64,000 nt of DNA, taken from positions 229,694 through 293,693 of the forward strand of contig NZ_JACCGK010000004.1 of NCBI RefSeq assembly GCF_013416325.1, read 5' to 3'. This DNA comes from Vreelandella sedimenti. GTDB lineage: Bacteria; Pseudomonadota; Gammaproteobacteria; Pseudomonadales; Halomonadaceae. The position numbers were made by a program, and so were the translations under genes. Under the pieces are notes generated by a model that did no database searches, had not been told where the DNA came from, and was given only the letters and a program-made list of their open reading frames with translations. Positions 1 to 8,442 of the stretch are shown here, piece by piece (positions within the stretch are counted from its first letter, which is position 1; every line of letters starts with the position of its first letter).

Positions 1-1278
1 AACGGCTCGGATTTGGCCATCTAAGTCATCTTGGTCACCGAGATAGTTCGGATCGATAAGTGGTAGATCGGTTGGATCTGAGCTGCGCAACCGCACTTCA
101 CCACGTGCTTTGGGGCGAAGGTGGCCAACTTTGACAGTCAACCCATGTTCTGCAGCGGGTGGTGCTTCACCTGGTGTATTGTCGAAATTATCCAGAACAG
201 GTAAAAACATTAGCTGAATGTCCGGTCGGCCAACTCCCAAACTATCGATGAACGCACCACCTTCCAGAATATTGCTGGTCAATAGGCCGCTACGGAATGC
301 TAGCCATTGCGCCATATGTTTGATGCCGCGAAGACCTTTATCTTCGCCCAGTATGCTGTTTTGTGAGTGAGTAGTGGCGTTGAGCGAGAGATGAAGGTGG
401 TCATGAAAGTTTTGGCCAACGGGTAGGTCAATTATTGGCTCAATACCGAGACTGGACAGATGTTCTTTGGGCCCGATACCTGAGAGCATAAGTATCTTTG
501 GACTGCCAAATGCGCCCGCACTCAGGATAACTTCTTTGCGTGCCCGAACGGTTATAGGCGTGCCGCTTTTTTGGCTAAATTCCACTCCTATCGCGCGGCC
601 TTCTTCGATGATAACTCTGTGTATCAGAGTCCCTGTGATGACTGTTAGCTGGCTACTTTTTTGTGCAGTCTTAAGATAGGTTCTAGAGACGCTGGCACGA
701 GCGCCATTTTGTGTAGTCGTTTGATAAAAGCCGATGCCTTCCTGAGTAGCGCCATTAAAATCATTAACGTAGGGAAGGCCCATCTCCTGGCCCGCGCGCA
801 CAAAAGCCATTGTTAATGGGTGTCGATAGCGGTTCTCACTGACAGGTAGAGGGCCGTTTTGACCGTGGTACTGGCCGCTAAGGCTCTCGTTTGATTCCGC
901 TTTTCGGAAGTAGGGCAGTACGTCTTGGTAACCCCAGCCGGTGCAATCCCACTGAGTTACCCAGTCATCGTAGTCTTTGTGCTGACCACGAATGTAAATC
1001 ATCCCATTTACCGAACTTCCACCACCCAGTACTTTTCCCTGCGCGATGATCATTTCGCGGTGATTGCAGTGCTGCTGAGGTACTGTCATGTAGGGCCATG
1101 ACTTTTGTTGAAATACTTTTACCACTGTCGCGGGGATGGTATGGAAAGGGCTGCTATCTTTGCCCCCAGCTTCGAGTAATAAGACGCTCCCCGCATTATT
1201 TTCGATCAAACGGCTGGCAACAACACAGCCTGCTGAGCCAGCGCCAACCACAATATAGTCATATTCCTGTCTGTACAT
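1..1278 (-). CDS. GMC-family FAD-dependent oxidoreductase (choline/alcohol dehydrogenase-like), C-terminus off the window
   Basis: The 426 visible codons run from an ATG at 1278 off the left edge; full family members are usually 530-560 aa, so the C-terminal active-site His region is missing from view. Residues 10-17 (VVGAGSAG) are the FAD dinucleotide-binding loop, and residues 79-98 contain the GMC signature around GKVLGGGSSVNG. A GAGG lies just before the ATG. Family members oxidise alcohols, choline or similar substrates to aldehydes with FAD. The gene is transcribed away from the catabolic island to its right, so it may share the intergenic region 1279-1490. Substrate is unknown; choline is not supported by context because no betaine aldehyde dehydrogenase is visible. 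Confidence 0.85.
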   Translation of the reverse strand, partial: MYRQEYDYIVVGAGSAGCVVASRLIENNAGSVLLLEAGGKDSSPFHTIPATVVKVFQQKSWPYMTVPQQHCNHREMIIAQGKVLGGGSSVNGMIYIRGQHKDYDDWVTQWDCTGWGYQDVLPYFRKAESNESLSGQYHGQNGPLPVSENRYRHPLTMAFVRAGQEMGLPYVNDFNGATQEGIGFYQTTTQNGARASVSRTYLKTAQKSSQLTVITGTLIHRVIIEEGRAIGVEFSQKSGTPITVRARKEVILSAGAFGSPKILMLSGIGPKEHLSSLGIEPIIDLPVGQNFHDHLHLSLNATTHSQNSILGEDKGLRGIKHMAQWLAFRSGLLTSNILEGGAFIDSLGVGRPDIQLMFLPVLDNFDNTPGEAPPAAEHGLTVKVGHLRPKARGEVRLRSSDPTDLPLIDPNYLGDQDDLDGQIRAV

Positions 1279-1386
1279 TAGAGGCCTCGTCATTGGAATT
1301 TTATTCTGCTCCTATTCAAGTTGATTTTGTCAGCAGAAAATTGATCAGGGTGGACAAACTATTTGTACCTGGCTGCCCGAAATTAA

Positions 1387-1434
1387 TTGCGTTTTTTGAA
1401 TATCGGTTGCGCATTGTGGATATCCGTCAGTAAC
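1387..1434 (+). repeat. 48-bp perfect direct repeat, copy 1 (promoter-proximal block)
   Basis: This 48-bp stretch (starting TTGCGTTTTTTGAATATC and ending GTCAGTAAC) is identical to 6159-6206. Similarity continues, less perfectly, through the following leader to the start codon at 1491, just as copy 2 continues to the ATG at 6263. The block lies about 56 bp upstream of a start codon in both places, which suggests that it contains the promoter or an operator. It sits between the GMC gene and a degraded opine-dehydrogenase-like gene. Confidence 0.9.
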
Positions 1435-1490
1435 GCTATGGATATACTGTTTAATAACCATGAAGGCGTTAACACGTCGCGAAGATAAAT

Positions 1491-1895
1491 ATGAACGTCA
1501 GCGTTACTGACGGTGGGCATGGTTGCTATGCCGCGGCAATCGAGGTGGTTGAAAAAGAGTTAGAGGTCACGCGGTGCATTCAGGTTAGTACTAGCAAGGA
1601 TGGACTATCTTTAACATACATCCTGGCGGAGGCTCGTGGCCTCCATGCTAGATAATGATTGTATTGCGGGAGTTTGTTACTGGAAGACTCTCAGTGATGG
1701 CTCTTTGGTTCCGCGTCTCGATTGGCAGCTTGCTGCTGCGTTCATCACGACTTAACAACATGTTTCGAAAGCAGGGCGGAGGGGGGTAGTTCAACGCCCT
1801 TACGTGAATGGAAAATGCCTTTGTCATCCTTGTGAGGCTGGGCAACAGGCTTTCCTGCTGCGTAGGTTCTGCTCAAACCGTAAGGCTTAAGGCTA
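1491..1895 (+). pseudogene. Degraded copy of the octopine/nopaline-dehydrogenase-like gene at 6263
   Basis: A reading frame opens at 1491 and stops at 1655 (54 codons). Its start (MNVSVTDGGHGCYAAAIE) matches the start of the intact gene at 6263 (MKVSVIGGGHGCYAAAIE), then it jumps in frame to a segment matching intact residues of about 56-76 (KDGLSLT versus KDQLSLT). A second remnant at about 1668-1718 matches intact DNA near 6790-6850 (shared TGTATTGCGGGA), and a third at about 1806-1916 resembles the 3' part near 7173-7255 (shared CATTGCTTC). The Rossmann glycine motif has GGG changed to DGG. The copy is therefore a gene eroded by several deletions; it is unlikely to make a working enzyme. 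The third match is the weakest. Confidence 0.75.
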
Positions 1896-2966
1896 ATGCT
1901 CTTTTCCATTGCTTCCCCAAGAATAGCTATCGTGGGTGCCGGCGCCATCGGTACTACCCTAGCGGCGCGCCTTGCAGTGGCAGGGTATACCGTCAGCGTG
2001 TTGGCTCGGGGTGATTCTCTGGCGGCCATAAAGCGAAAGGGTGTCTGCCTTATCGATCAGCAGGGGCAACACACCGCCAGCGTCATTGCTGCGGATAATG
2101 GTGGTGAGCTCGGTAAGCAAGACATCGTATTTCTGTGTACTAAAGCGCACTCTGTACCCTCCCTGTTGCCACAACTACAACCTCTGTTCGGCCAACATAC
2201 ATGCTTGGTGCCCATGGTGAACGGTACGCCGTGGTGGTTACTCATGGATGCCGTGGAGCCTTGTGCCGCCAACACAGCCCCTATAGCAACAGCCCCTATA
2301 GAAACAGTCCATATAAAAGCGGTAGACCCTGAAGGTGAGCTGGTTCGCTGCCTACCTGCCAGCGCCATCATCGGATGCGTCGTCTATATTTCGGCACATC
2401 TGCAGGCACCGGGCGTCGCGATCTCTAATACCCCGCCGCGACTGATTGTTGGCGATATAGTCGCCACGCCCGACGCCGCGAATGGTCGTATGGAAACGCT
2501 TGTTAAGGTATTGGAAAACGGTGGCATCACGACGCGCCATACAGAGCGTATTAGAGATGCCGTATGGAGCAAAATCGCTGCGAATTTGACGTCCAACCCC
2601 CTCTCGGTGATGACAGGTGCCACGTTGGCACAGCTGTATAGCCACCCCTCTCTGCAAAAGGTCGTAAGCCAGCTTTTTGAAGAAACTCATCTTACGGCGC
2701 AAGCCTATGGCGGTCGACTTGAGATGACGTTGCAGGAGCTTCTTGATCTTGGCGAACGCATGGGTGCTGTCAGAACCTCTATGCTGCAGGACTATCAACT
2801 GGGGCGCGCTCTTGAACTCGCGGCGATTGTTGAGGGAGTGATCGAACTGGCGGATAGGAAGCGTATTCCCGTCCCCACCATCAAGTCCATTCTTCACCTT
2901 ACGCGATACTTTGAAGACAGCGCTCTTCGTCAGTCACATGCCCACGGTGGCAAGGAGAATTCTTAG
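1896..2966 (+). CDS. 2-dehydropantoate 2-reductase (ApbA/PanE) family protein, paralogue 1
   Basis: This 356-aa protein has an N-terminal Rossmann fold (RIAIVGAGAIGTTLAARL, residues 9-26) and an ApbA C-terminal helical domain. Family members reduce 2-keto acids with NADPH, classically ketopantoate in pantothenate synthesis. Here the gene is grouped with a class II aldolase and a second family member, so a catabolic dehydrogenase role is more likely. It is longer than classical PanE (about 300 aa). Residues 127-141 are encoded by three in-frame 15-bp repeats. The first codons (LFSIAS) lie in a remnant of the upstream pseudogene, so the start is less certain than usual. The stop abuts the next start codon, so translation is probably coupled. 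Confidence 0.8.
   Translation: MLFSIASPRIAIVGAGAIGTTLAARLAVAGYTVSVLARGDSLAAIKRKGVCLIDQQGQHTASVIAADNGGELGKQDIVFLCTKAHSVPSLLPQLQPLFGQHTCLVPMVNGTPWWLLMDAVEPCAANTAPIATAPIETVHIKAVDPEGELVRCLPASAIIGCVVYISAHLQAPGVAISNTPPRLIVGDIVATPDAANGRMETLVKVLENGGITTRHTERIRDAVWSKIAANLTSNPLSVMTGATLAQLYSHPSLQKVVSQLFEETHLTAQAYGGRLEMTLQELLDLGERMGAVRTSMLQDYQLGRALELAAIVEGVIELADRKRIPVPTIKSILHLTRYFEDSALRQSHAHGGKENS
2274..2318 (+). repeat. Three 15-bp tandem repeats inside a coding region
   Basis: Units 2274-2288, 2289-2303 and 2304-2318 follow the pattern ACAGCCCCTATAGCA, with the third copy diverged. They are in frame with the ApbA/PanE-like gene and encode TAPIA, TAPIE and TVHIK. The period is a multiple of three, so gain or loss of a unit keeps the frame. 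Confidence 0.85.
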
Positions 2967-3749
2967 ATGACTATTAAGCCGTTACCCATGCCGAATAACG
3001 TTCTCAAACCCGATCACTGCAGTGAAGAGGAGTGGCAGCAGCGCGTTAAACTCGCCTACTGTTACCATCTAGTCGATTTTTTCGGCTGGACAGAAACCAT
3101 TTTCAACCATATATCTGCTCGAGTACCGGGCTCTGAAAACCATTATCTGGTTAATCCCTTCGGCCTTAACTACACGGAAGTAACACCGCTTAATCTGTTG
3201 AAGGTCGACCTGGACGGCAATAAGGTTGAGGCCTCTGAGTACAACGCCAATCCCGCTGGCTTTGCTCTGCATAGTGCTGTGCATGGGGCGCGGGAGGATA
3301 TCCACTGCCTGCTACATACCCATACCATACCCATATCGGCCATCGTGCAGAAGAAAAAGGGCTTTACCCACCACGATTTCTACGGTGCTCAGCTCTATGG
3401 TCGTGTGGGGTATCATAATTTTGAAGGCATCACGCTCTTCGCCGACGAGAAAACGCGCATGCTGGAGAGTCTGGGTAACAAGCATGTTCTGGTGCTACGT
3501 AACCATGGGATAGCCGTGGGCGAGTCCTCGATTGAGAAGGCGCTGTTCCTACTGTGGACCGTCCAGCGGGCGGCGGAAAACCAGTGCGCAGCAGGGGCTT
3601 TGGGTGGCGAGGATGTGGAAATCGATGTCTCCATCAGCCAAAAGTGTGCCGACCTTACCGCCGAACTGATTCGTGAAAGCGGCTTCGCCAACGAGTTCTT
3701 TGCTGCCATGGTGCGCAAGCTTAAGTCTCAACGACCACTTCCTTTCTGA
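2967..3749 (+). CDS. Class II aldolase/adducin family protein
   Basis: The 260-aa product has the class II aldolase/adducin fold: an N-terminal segment with FNHISARVPG (about residues 46-55), a metal-binding HTHT around residues 117-120 and a third metal histidine in RNHGIA (about residue 178). Family members are zinc-dependent aldolases, epimerases or decarboxylases acting on phosphorylated or free sugars and hydroxyacids. The ATG directly follows the TAG of the upstream gene with an AAGGAGA ribosome-binding site inside that gene's end. The next gene begins 7 bp downstream, so 1896-4689 is one operon of reductase, aldolase and reductase. The substrate cannot be named. Confidence 0.85.
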   Translation: MTIKPLPMPNNVLKPDHCSEEEWQQRVKLAYCYHLVDFFGWTETIFNHISARVPGSENHYLVNPFGLNYTEVTPLNLLKVDLDGNKVEASEYNANPAGFALHSAVHGAREDIHCLLHTHTIPISAIVQKKKGFTHHDFYGAQLYGRVGYHNFEGITLFADEKTRMLESLGNKHVLVLRNHGIAVGESSIEKALFLLWTVQRAAENQCAAGALGGEDVEIDVSISQKCADLTAELIRESGFANEFFAAMVRKLKSQRPLPF

Positions 3750-3756
3750 CTGGGAT

Positions 3757-4689
3757 ATGAAAATTGCTATTGTTGGTGCTGGCGCCATGGGCTGCCTGTT
3801 TGCTGCTCGGCTCGCGCTGAGTGGCTCACAGGTGCATTTGATCGATGTGGATCCTGCGACCATAGCTACCATTCGTACCAAGGGCATCACGCTGACACTT
3901 GATGATGGAGAGTGTCAGCATTTGTTTGTGCCGATCCATTTCGCTGAGCAACTTCAAGAGTGCTTTAATCTCCTGATCGTGCTGACTAAGGGGGCGGTGA
4001 CCAGCGCCGCCATCCGTTCGGTTTTGCACCTCATCACGCCTGATACGCGGGTATTAACGTTGCAAAATGGGCTGGGCAATGCAGCGTTGATTGCCGGGCA
4101 TATCACGCCAGTTAATATCCTACACGGAATCACTACCATCGCCGCCGACCTTCAGGGGCCTGGAGAGGCACATGGCAATCGCCAAGGACATATTTATTGG
4201 TGGCGCTACAGCGGTGTAGAAGATCTTTTCATGCAGCAGTTGAATGAGCTTCTGCAGCGGGCAGGTTTCAACAGCTGCCTGGATCCTGAAATCGATAGCC
4301 GTATCTGGGAGAAAGTAGCATTTAATGCTGCTCTCAACGCCCTTTGCACATTGCTCAACGGGCCGGTAGGAGTGGTAGGACAACACCCGCAGGGCAAACA
4401 GTTGATTCAAAAGGTCGTACAAGAGTGCCGTATGGTAGCCGTACAAGCAGGTGTGGCATTCGACCAGCCGCGTGTCTTCGCCAGCATCACCCAGGCGGTT
4501 ACTCATCAAGCACACCACCTGCCCTCCATGCTTCAGGATCGGCGTGCTTGCCGAGCCACTGAAGTAGAAGCCATCCATGGCGCTATTCTACGTATCGCCG
4601 GGCAGCACCAAGTTCACACCCCCACCCTCGAAACGCTCTATTGTTTACTCAAATTAGGTGAGCCTCCGTGCTCTGCCCCCAGCGCCTAA
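3757..4689 (+). CDS. 2-dehydropantoate 2-reductase (ApbA/PanE) family protein, paralogue 2
   Basis: I place the start at the ATG at 3757, giving 310 aa, because the Rossmann motif MKIAIVGAGAMGCLFAARL begins there; an upstream start would overlap the aldolase gene and add an unrelated leader. The C-terminal ApbA domain contains the conserved segment WEKVAFNAALNALCTLL. The length fits classical ketopantoate reductases. It is the third gene of the 1896-4689 operon and a divergent paralogue of the first. Two such enzymes around an aldolase suggest oxidation or reduction of a branched 2-keto or 2-hydroxy acid; this is inference. The gene is convergent with the TRAP binding-protein gene that follows. 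Confidence 0.85.
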   Translation: MKIAIVGAGAMGCLFAARLALSGSQVHLIDVDPATIATIRTKGITLTLDDGECQHLFVPIHFAEQLQECFNLLIVLTKGAVTSAAIRSVLHLITPDTRVLTLQNGLGNAALIAGHITPVNILHGITTIAADLQGPGEAHGNRQGHIYWWRYSGVEDLFMQQLNELLQRAGFNSCLDPEIDSRIWEKVAFNAALNALCTLLNGPVGVVGQHPQGKQLIQKVVQECRMVAVQAGVAFDQPRVFASITQAVTHQAHHLPSMLQDRRACRATEVEAIHGAILRIAGQHQVHTPTLETLYCLLKLGEPPCSAPSA

Positions 4690-4700
4690 TTCTATGCATG

Positions 4701-5750
4701 TTAGTGTTGATATTGCTCGATTAACTCTAGCATCCGCTCATATAGCGCTGCTGCAGGCAGCCCCTGTGCTGAGATCTGCTCGATACGTTGTTCATTCAGC
4801 GGCTCAAGGAGCTCTGCCCAGCGGCCTTGCTCCGCTTCACTTAGGGTGACCACTTCCACATTGTGATTTTCTTGTGCCCAGGCGATGGAATCACGCACAT
4901 GTCCATCGAGATAGTGCCCCGCGTATTGGGATGCTTCAGCTCCCAGCTCATCGATGATTTGCTGAACATCTTCTGGCAGGGCGTCCCAACGTTGGCGGCT
5001 CATTACTGCCAGCATCACAACATTGGTCAAAGGGTAGTCCACAATATAATCGAGATAGCGTGCGTACTGCAGATCCATCAGGGTTTCACGGGAAGAGGCT
5101 ACCCCCTGAACAATACCGGCCTGGAGCGCTTCTCCGGTCTCAGCTTGAGACATGCCAACAGGCACAGCCCCTAGAGTGCGCATGGTGTCCGACTCGCCCG
5201 GTACACGAATTTCCATGCCGGATAGATCCTCTAGCGTGCTTACCTGGTTGCGCGTCTGGAGATAGCCGGGTTCTGAAGTGAATACAGTGATTACCTTAAA
5301 GTCTTCAAGACCGAACTGCTCTTGGGGAAACTCTTGCACCAACTGGTAGGCAACCTGACTAGCTACTTCGGCATTGACATCAATGCCGCTGAAATCACCG
5401 ATCAGATTTAGTAACGGAAAGCGCGCAGGCTCATAGGAGGTTGTCGTAAGGCCAATATCGGCGACGCCATTAAGTACGCCATCCAGCATGTTGCTGGCGG
5501 TGAGCAGGGTGCCACCTGGAAAGGTGTTGACGGCGACCTTTCCCTCAGTGCGTTTTTCAAGTTCATCGGCCCAGAACTGCATTTGCACACCGGGAAACGT
5601 CTGAGCGGGAGCAAAGAAAGCGTAATTTAGATTGATATCACTAGCTAGCGTCGCTGAACTTAGCATCGCACCCGCTAAGAGACTGCTTAAACGCAGCAGT
5701 GAGGGTCGGTGCTGTAAAAGCGCGTGTGTTTTGTGCATGTTGATCGCCAT
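4701..5750 (-). CDS. TRAP transporter substrate-binding protein, DctP family (orphan, paralogue A)
   Basis: This is a periplasmic solute receptor of about 349 aa. An N-terminal signal peptide with a leucine/alanine core ends near SSATLAS, and the mature part starts with NLNYAFFAPAQ. The motifs FPGGTLLTASNM and GVADIGLTTTSYEP are typical of the DctP fold, and REIRVPGE-like spacing around EIRVPGESD gives the arginine that usually binds a substrate carboxylate. The ATG at 5750 is preferred because the GAGAGGA lies about 9 bp upstream of it but touches the alternative ATG at 5759. No DctQ or DctM gene lies nearby, so the membrane partner must be elsewhere. It is clearly paralogous to the lipoprotein at 8443. 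Confidence 0.85.
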   Translation of the reverse strand: MAINMHKTHALLQHRPSLLRLSSLLAGAMLSSATLASDINLNYAFFAPAQTFPGVQMQFWADELEKRTEGKVAVNTFPGGTLLTASNMLDGVLNGVADIGLTTTSYEPARFPLLNLIGDFSGIDVNAEVASQVAYQLVQEFPQEQFGLEDFKVITVFTSEPGYLQTRNQVSTLEDLSGMEIRVPGESDTMRTLGAVPVGMSQAETGEALQAGIVQGVASSRETLMDLQYARYLDYIVDYPLTNVVMLAVMSRQRWDALPEDVQQIIDELGAEASQYAGHYLDGHVRDSIAWAQENHNVEVVTLSEAEQGRWAELLEPLNEQRIEQISAQGLPAAALYERMLELIEQYQH

Positions 5751-6262
5751 GGGGAACATCCTCTCTATTTGTTGTTTGTTGAATGCCGGTCATGAAGGAG
5801 CGCATAAACATTCAACATCACATGAAAAGTAAAGTAAATTTTTAAGTTCATAGCTGTCATTTGAAAGCGCTGCAAGTTGAGTTCCAGTCATTTAAAAACA
5901 CCTAAATTATTATTTACTTAAGGTGAGGCGAAGGTTTCTACTGTGAGTTGAGGCAAGCACTCATTTCGTCACTTCTCTCTGGCAAAGCACCACTCAAGGG
6001 CACCTTGGTGAGTAAAGTGCATACCTTGGTGCACTCACGTCCCCGACCCAATAAATCCGACGCCTCAGATAGCGGTTAACAACGCTCTCTCCTATGAAAA
6101 GGGGGTGTGAGTGTTAAGCCTTATTAAGAGGCGGCCTGTTGTAGCGAGTCGTTATTAGTTGCGTTTTTTGAATATCGGTTGCGCATTGTGGATATCCGTC
6201 AGTAACCCGATGGCTGTACCGTTTAACGACCCTGAAGGCGTTAACAAGAAACGGAGATAAGC
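5751..6262. promoter_or_regulatory. Divergent intergenic region with repeats
   Basis: The 500-bp gap separates the leftward DctP gene from the rightward opine-dehydrogenase-like gene. It contains an inverted pair AAGTAAAT (5832-5839) and ATTTACTT (5912-5919), a direct repeat of ACCTTGGTG (6002-6010 and 6023-6031), and a short palindrome GTGCA-N8-TGCAC at 6017-6034. The 48-bp repeat copy 2 lies at 6159-6206. No open frame with family similarity is visible. These sites could bind the AraC- or MarR-type regulators encoded downstream, which is inference only. Confidence 0.45.
6159..6206 (+). repeat. 48-bp perfect direct repeat, copy 2
   Basis: Identical to 1387-1434 and placed about 56 bp before the ATG at 6263. 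The downstream leader (TGAAGGCGTTAACA) is also shared between the two copies. Because the non-coding block is unchanged while the adjacent left-hand coding region has decayed, the block may be kept for promoter or operator function. Confidence 0.9.
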
Positions 6263-7369
6263 ATGAAAGTCAGCGTTATTGGCGGTGGGCATGGCTGCTA
6301 TGCGGCAGCCATCGAGATGGTGGAGAAAGGTTTTGACGTGACATTGTGGCGCCGGGATGGCAATGCTCTGCAAGAGTTGCGTCAATTGGGCTATTTGGAC
6401 GTCAAGGATGCGCAAGGTGAACGGCGTATCCAGATTGGCACTCTCAAGGATCAACTATCGCTAACCGATAGCCTGGAGGAGGCGGCGCAACAGGCGGAGT
6501 TGCTGATTGTGCCGTTGCCCGCTACCTCTCATGACACCCTAGCCGACCAACTGGGGCCGTTACTACGGGATGGTCAGGTGGTCTTTCTCCCCCCAGGTAC
6601 ATTCGGCTGCTACCTGTTCCACCGGGCGATGCGAAAAGCAGGCAACGACAGCCAAGTGGCCTTCTGTGAAACGGGAACGCTTCCTTATTTGGCGCGTAAG
6701 CACGGTGCTAATAAAGTAGTCATCAGCGTTTATGCAACCCGGCTCCCTACCGGCGTATTTCCCAGCGAACTATCAGCACATGCCTTCTCTGTATTGCGGG
6801 ACGCCTACCCCAGCGTTGAACCCATCGAAGATGGCCTTAGTGGAGCCTTAATGAACGCTGGCCCTATTATTCATCCGCCTTTAATTATGATGAATGCGGG
6901 GCCACTAGAGCATTTTGATGCCTGGGATATTCACAACGAAGGAACCCAGCCCTCTATCCGAAGCGTGACCACCGCGCTAGACAATGAGCGTATCGCGGTG
7001 CGCGAAAAGTTGGGTTACAAGCCCTCCCATTTTCCTCTTGCCAATCACTACGCCTCTGAAGGAGAGGAGTGGATGTATGGCCGGGGCGCCCACGGCAAAC
7101 TGACCGATAGTGGCGACTGGCGAGAGAACATCGACCTTCATCACCATCGTTACATGCTGGAGGACACCCGAATGGGGCTCTCCTTCATCGTATCGGTTGG
7201 CCGCTGGGCGGGGCAGCCCACGCCAGTAGCGGAGGGGCTTTTAAGCATTGCTTCGGCGATCACCGGCCAAGATCTCTATGCCCAAGGCCGAACGCTGGAA
7301 ATGCTGGGACTGGATTCGCTCTCCCAGGCGCAGATGCGCTCTTTATTGACGTATGGCATTCAGGCCTGA
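6263..7369 (+). CDS. NAD/NADP octopine/nopaline dehydrogenase family protein
   Basis: The 368-aa protein begins with a Rossmann dinucleotide-binding motif (VIGGGHGCYAAAIE, residues 5-18) and has the helical opine-dehydrogenase domain in its C-terminal half, including a conserved segment NAGPIIHPPLIMMNAG and the His in it. Enzymes of this family reductively condense amino acids with 2-keto acids or run the reverse oxidation. A GGAGATAAGC precedes the ATG. It is followed after 24 bp by the 3-hydroxyacyl-CoA-dehydrogenase-like gene and then a TRAP binding protein, so an imported compound is probably oxidised. A degraded second copy lies at 1491. The real substrate is unknown. Confidence 0.8.
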   Translation: MKVSVIGGGHGCYAAAIEMVEKGFDVTLWRRDGNALQELRQLGYLDVKDAQGERRIQIGTLKDQLSLTDSLEEAAQQAELLIVPLPATSHDTLADQLGPLLRDGQVVFLPPGTFGCYLFHRAMRKAGNDSQVAFCETGTLPYLARKHGANKVVISVYATRLPTGVFPSELSAHAFSVLRDAYPSVEPIEDGLSGALMNAGPIIHPPLIMMNAGPLEHFDAWDIHNEGTQPSIRSVTTALDNERIAVREKLGYKPSHFPLANHYASEGEEWMYGRGAHGKLTDSGDWRENIDLHHHRYMLEDTRMGLSFIVSVGRWAGQPTPVAEGLLSIASAITGQDLYAQGRTLEMLGLDSLSQAQMRSLLTYGIQA

Positions 7370-7393
7370 CCTACCGATAGAGGAGACCGCATC

Positions 7394-8371
7394 ATGCAGG
7401 ACAACATCATCGTCTTGGGAGCAGGAAGAATGGGAGAAGGTATTGCCCTCTCATTCATTCTGGCTGGGAAGGAGGTCGTGCTGATCGACTTCAAGCCGCG
7501 CAGCCCTGAAGAGCGTCGGCACTATTATGAGCAGGCTCGCAGTCGGCTAGTGACGGAGCTCAAGTATCTTCAGGAGAAGCGGCTCATTCAGGAAGAGCAG
7601 ATCGCTTCAATGGTGAAGCAGCTTCGTATCGTGGATGACCAGCAGGTGCAGATGTTGGCGGGAAGCCGTCTGGTTTTCGAGGCGCTGCCTGAAGTCAGCG
7701 AGATTAAGCAGCAAGGGCTGGCCTGGGCAAGCCGACATTTGGATAAAGAGGCTGTTATCGCCTCAACGACGTCCACTTTTCTGGTCACCGAACTCGCTTG
7801 CATGGTTAGCCATCCGGCCCGTTTTATGAACGCCCACTGGCTTAATCCTGCCCATTTGATGCCCTTAGTGGAGGTAAGCCGGGGCAAGGATACCGAGCAG
7901 CGTTATGTCGATGCGCTGTTCACGGTGCTTAAAGGGATAGGAAAAGTACCGGTGCTGTGCGAGGCGGCGCCGGGCTACATCATTCCCCGCCTGCAGGTGC
8001 TGCTCATGAATGAAGCCGCGCGTATGGTCGAGGAGGGCGTTGCCAGTGCCGAGGATATCGATGTGGCCATTCGAGTCGGGCTGGGGTTGCGCTATTCGGT
8101 GCTGGGAGTGCTGGAGTTCATCGATTGGGGCGGTGGCGATACGCTTTTCTATGCCTCCAACTACCTGTGCGACAAGCTGGATAACCGATTCAAGTCACCT
8201 GAGGTTATTACCCGGAATATGCAAGAGAAGCGTCGAGGCTTCCAAGATGGCGTGGGCTTCTTCGACTACTCAGGGGTCGATCTGTCGAACTACCGAAAGC
8301 AGCGCTCCGACGCTTTTCTAAAGCGTCTCGAGCTGCTTGACCTGATGCCAGCAGTCACTACCCGTTATTAA
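7394..8371 (+). CDS. 3-hydroxyacyl-CoA dehydrogenase family protein (NAD-binding)
   Basis: The 325-aa product has an N-terminal NAD fold (IIVLGAGRMGEGIALSFILAG, starts at residue 5) and the C-terminal 3-hydroxyacyl-CoA dehydrogenase domain. The active-site His and following Asn-Pro appear in HWLNPAHLMPLVEV (about residues 153-166), the equivalent of HFFNP in classical enzymes. Family members oxidise L-3-hydroxyacyl-CoA, or free 3-hydroxy acids such as carnitine or gulonate. AGGAGACC lies upstream of the ATG. It sits in an operon with the opine-dehydrogenase-like gene and a TRAP binding lipoprotein, with no thiolase or CoA ligase nearby, so a free hydroxyacid substrate is plausible. Confidence 0.82.
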   Translation: MQDNIIVLGAGRMGEGIALSFILAGKEVVLIDFKPRSPEERRHYYEQARSRLVTELKYLQEKRLIQEEQIASMVKQLRIVDDQQVQMLAGSRLVFEALPEVSEIKQQGLAWASRHLDKEAVIASTTSTFLVTELACMVSHPARFMNAHWLNPAHLMPLVEVSRGKDTEQRYVDALFTVLKGIGKVPVLCEAAPGYIIPRLQVLLMNEAARMVEEGVASAEDIDVAIRVGLGLRYSVLGVLEFIDWGGGDTLFYASNYLCDKLDNRFKSPEVITRNMQEKRRGFQDGVGFFDYSGVDLSNYRKQRSDAFLKRLELLDLMPAVTTRY

Positions 8372-8442
8372 TCCTTCACAGCCTATAACGCGCCTATTGG
8401 AAACCATGCTGTTCCTGTAGGCCTTCGCCGAGGATAGTCATA

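Noticed and set aside
1098..1433. Open frame antisense to the start of the GMC gene and crossing the 48-bp repeat
   Set aside because: It overlaps the real gene start and repeat and has no recognisable motif or ribosome-binding site.
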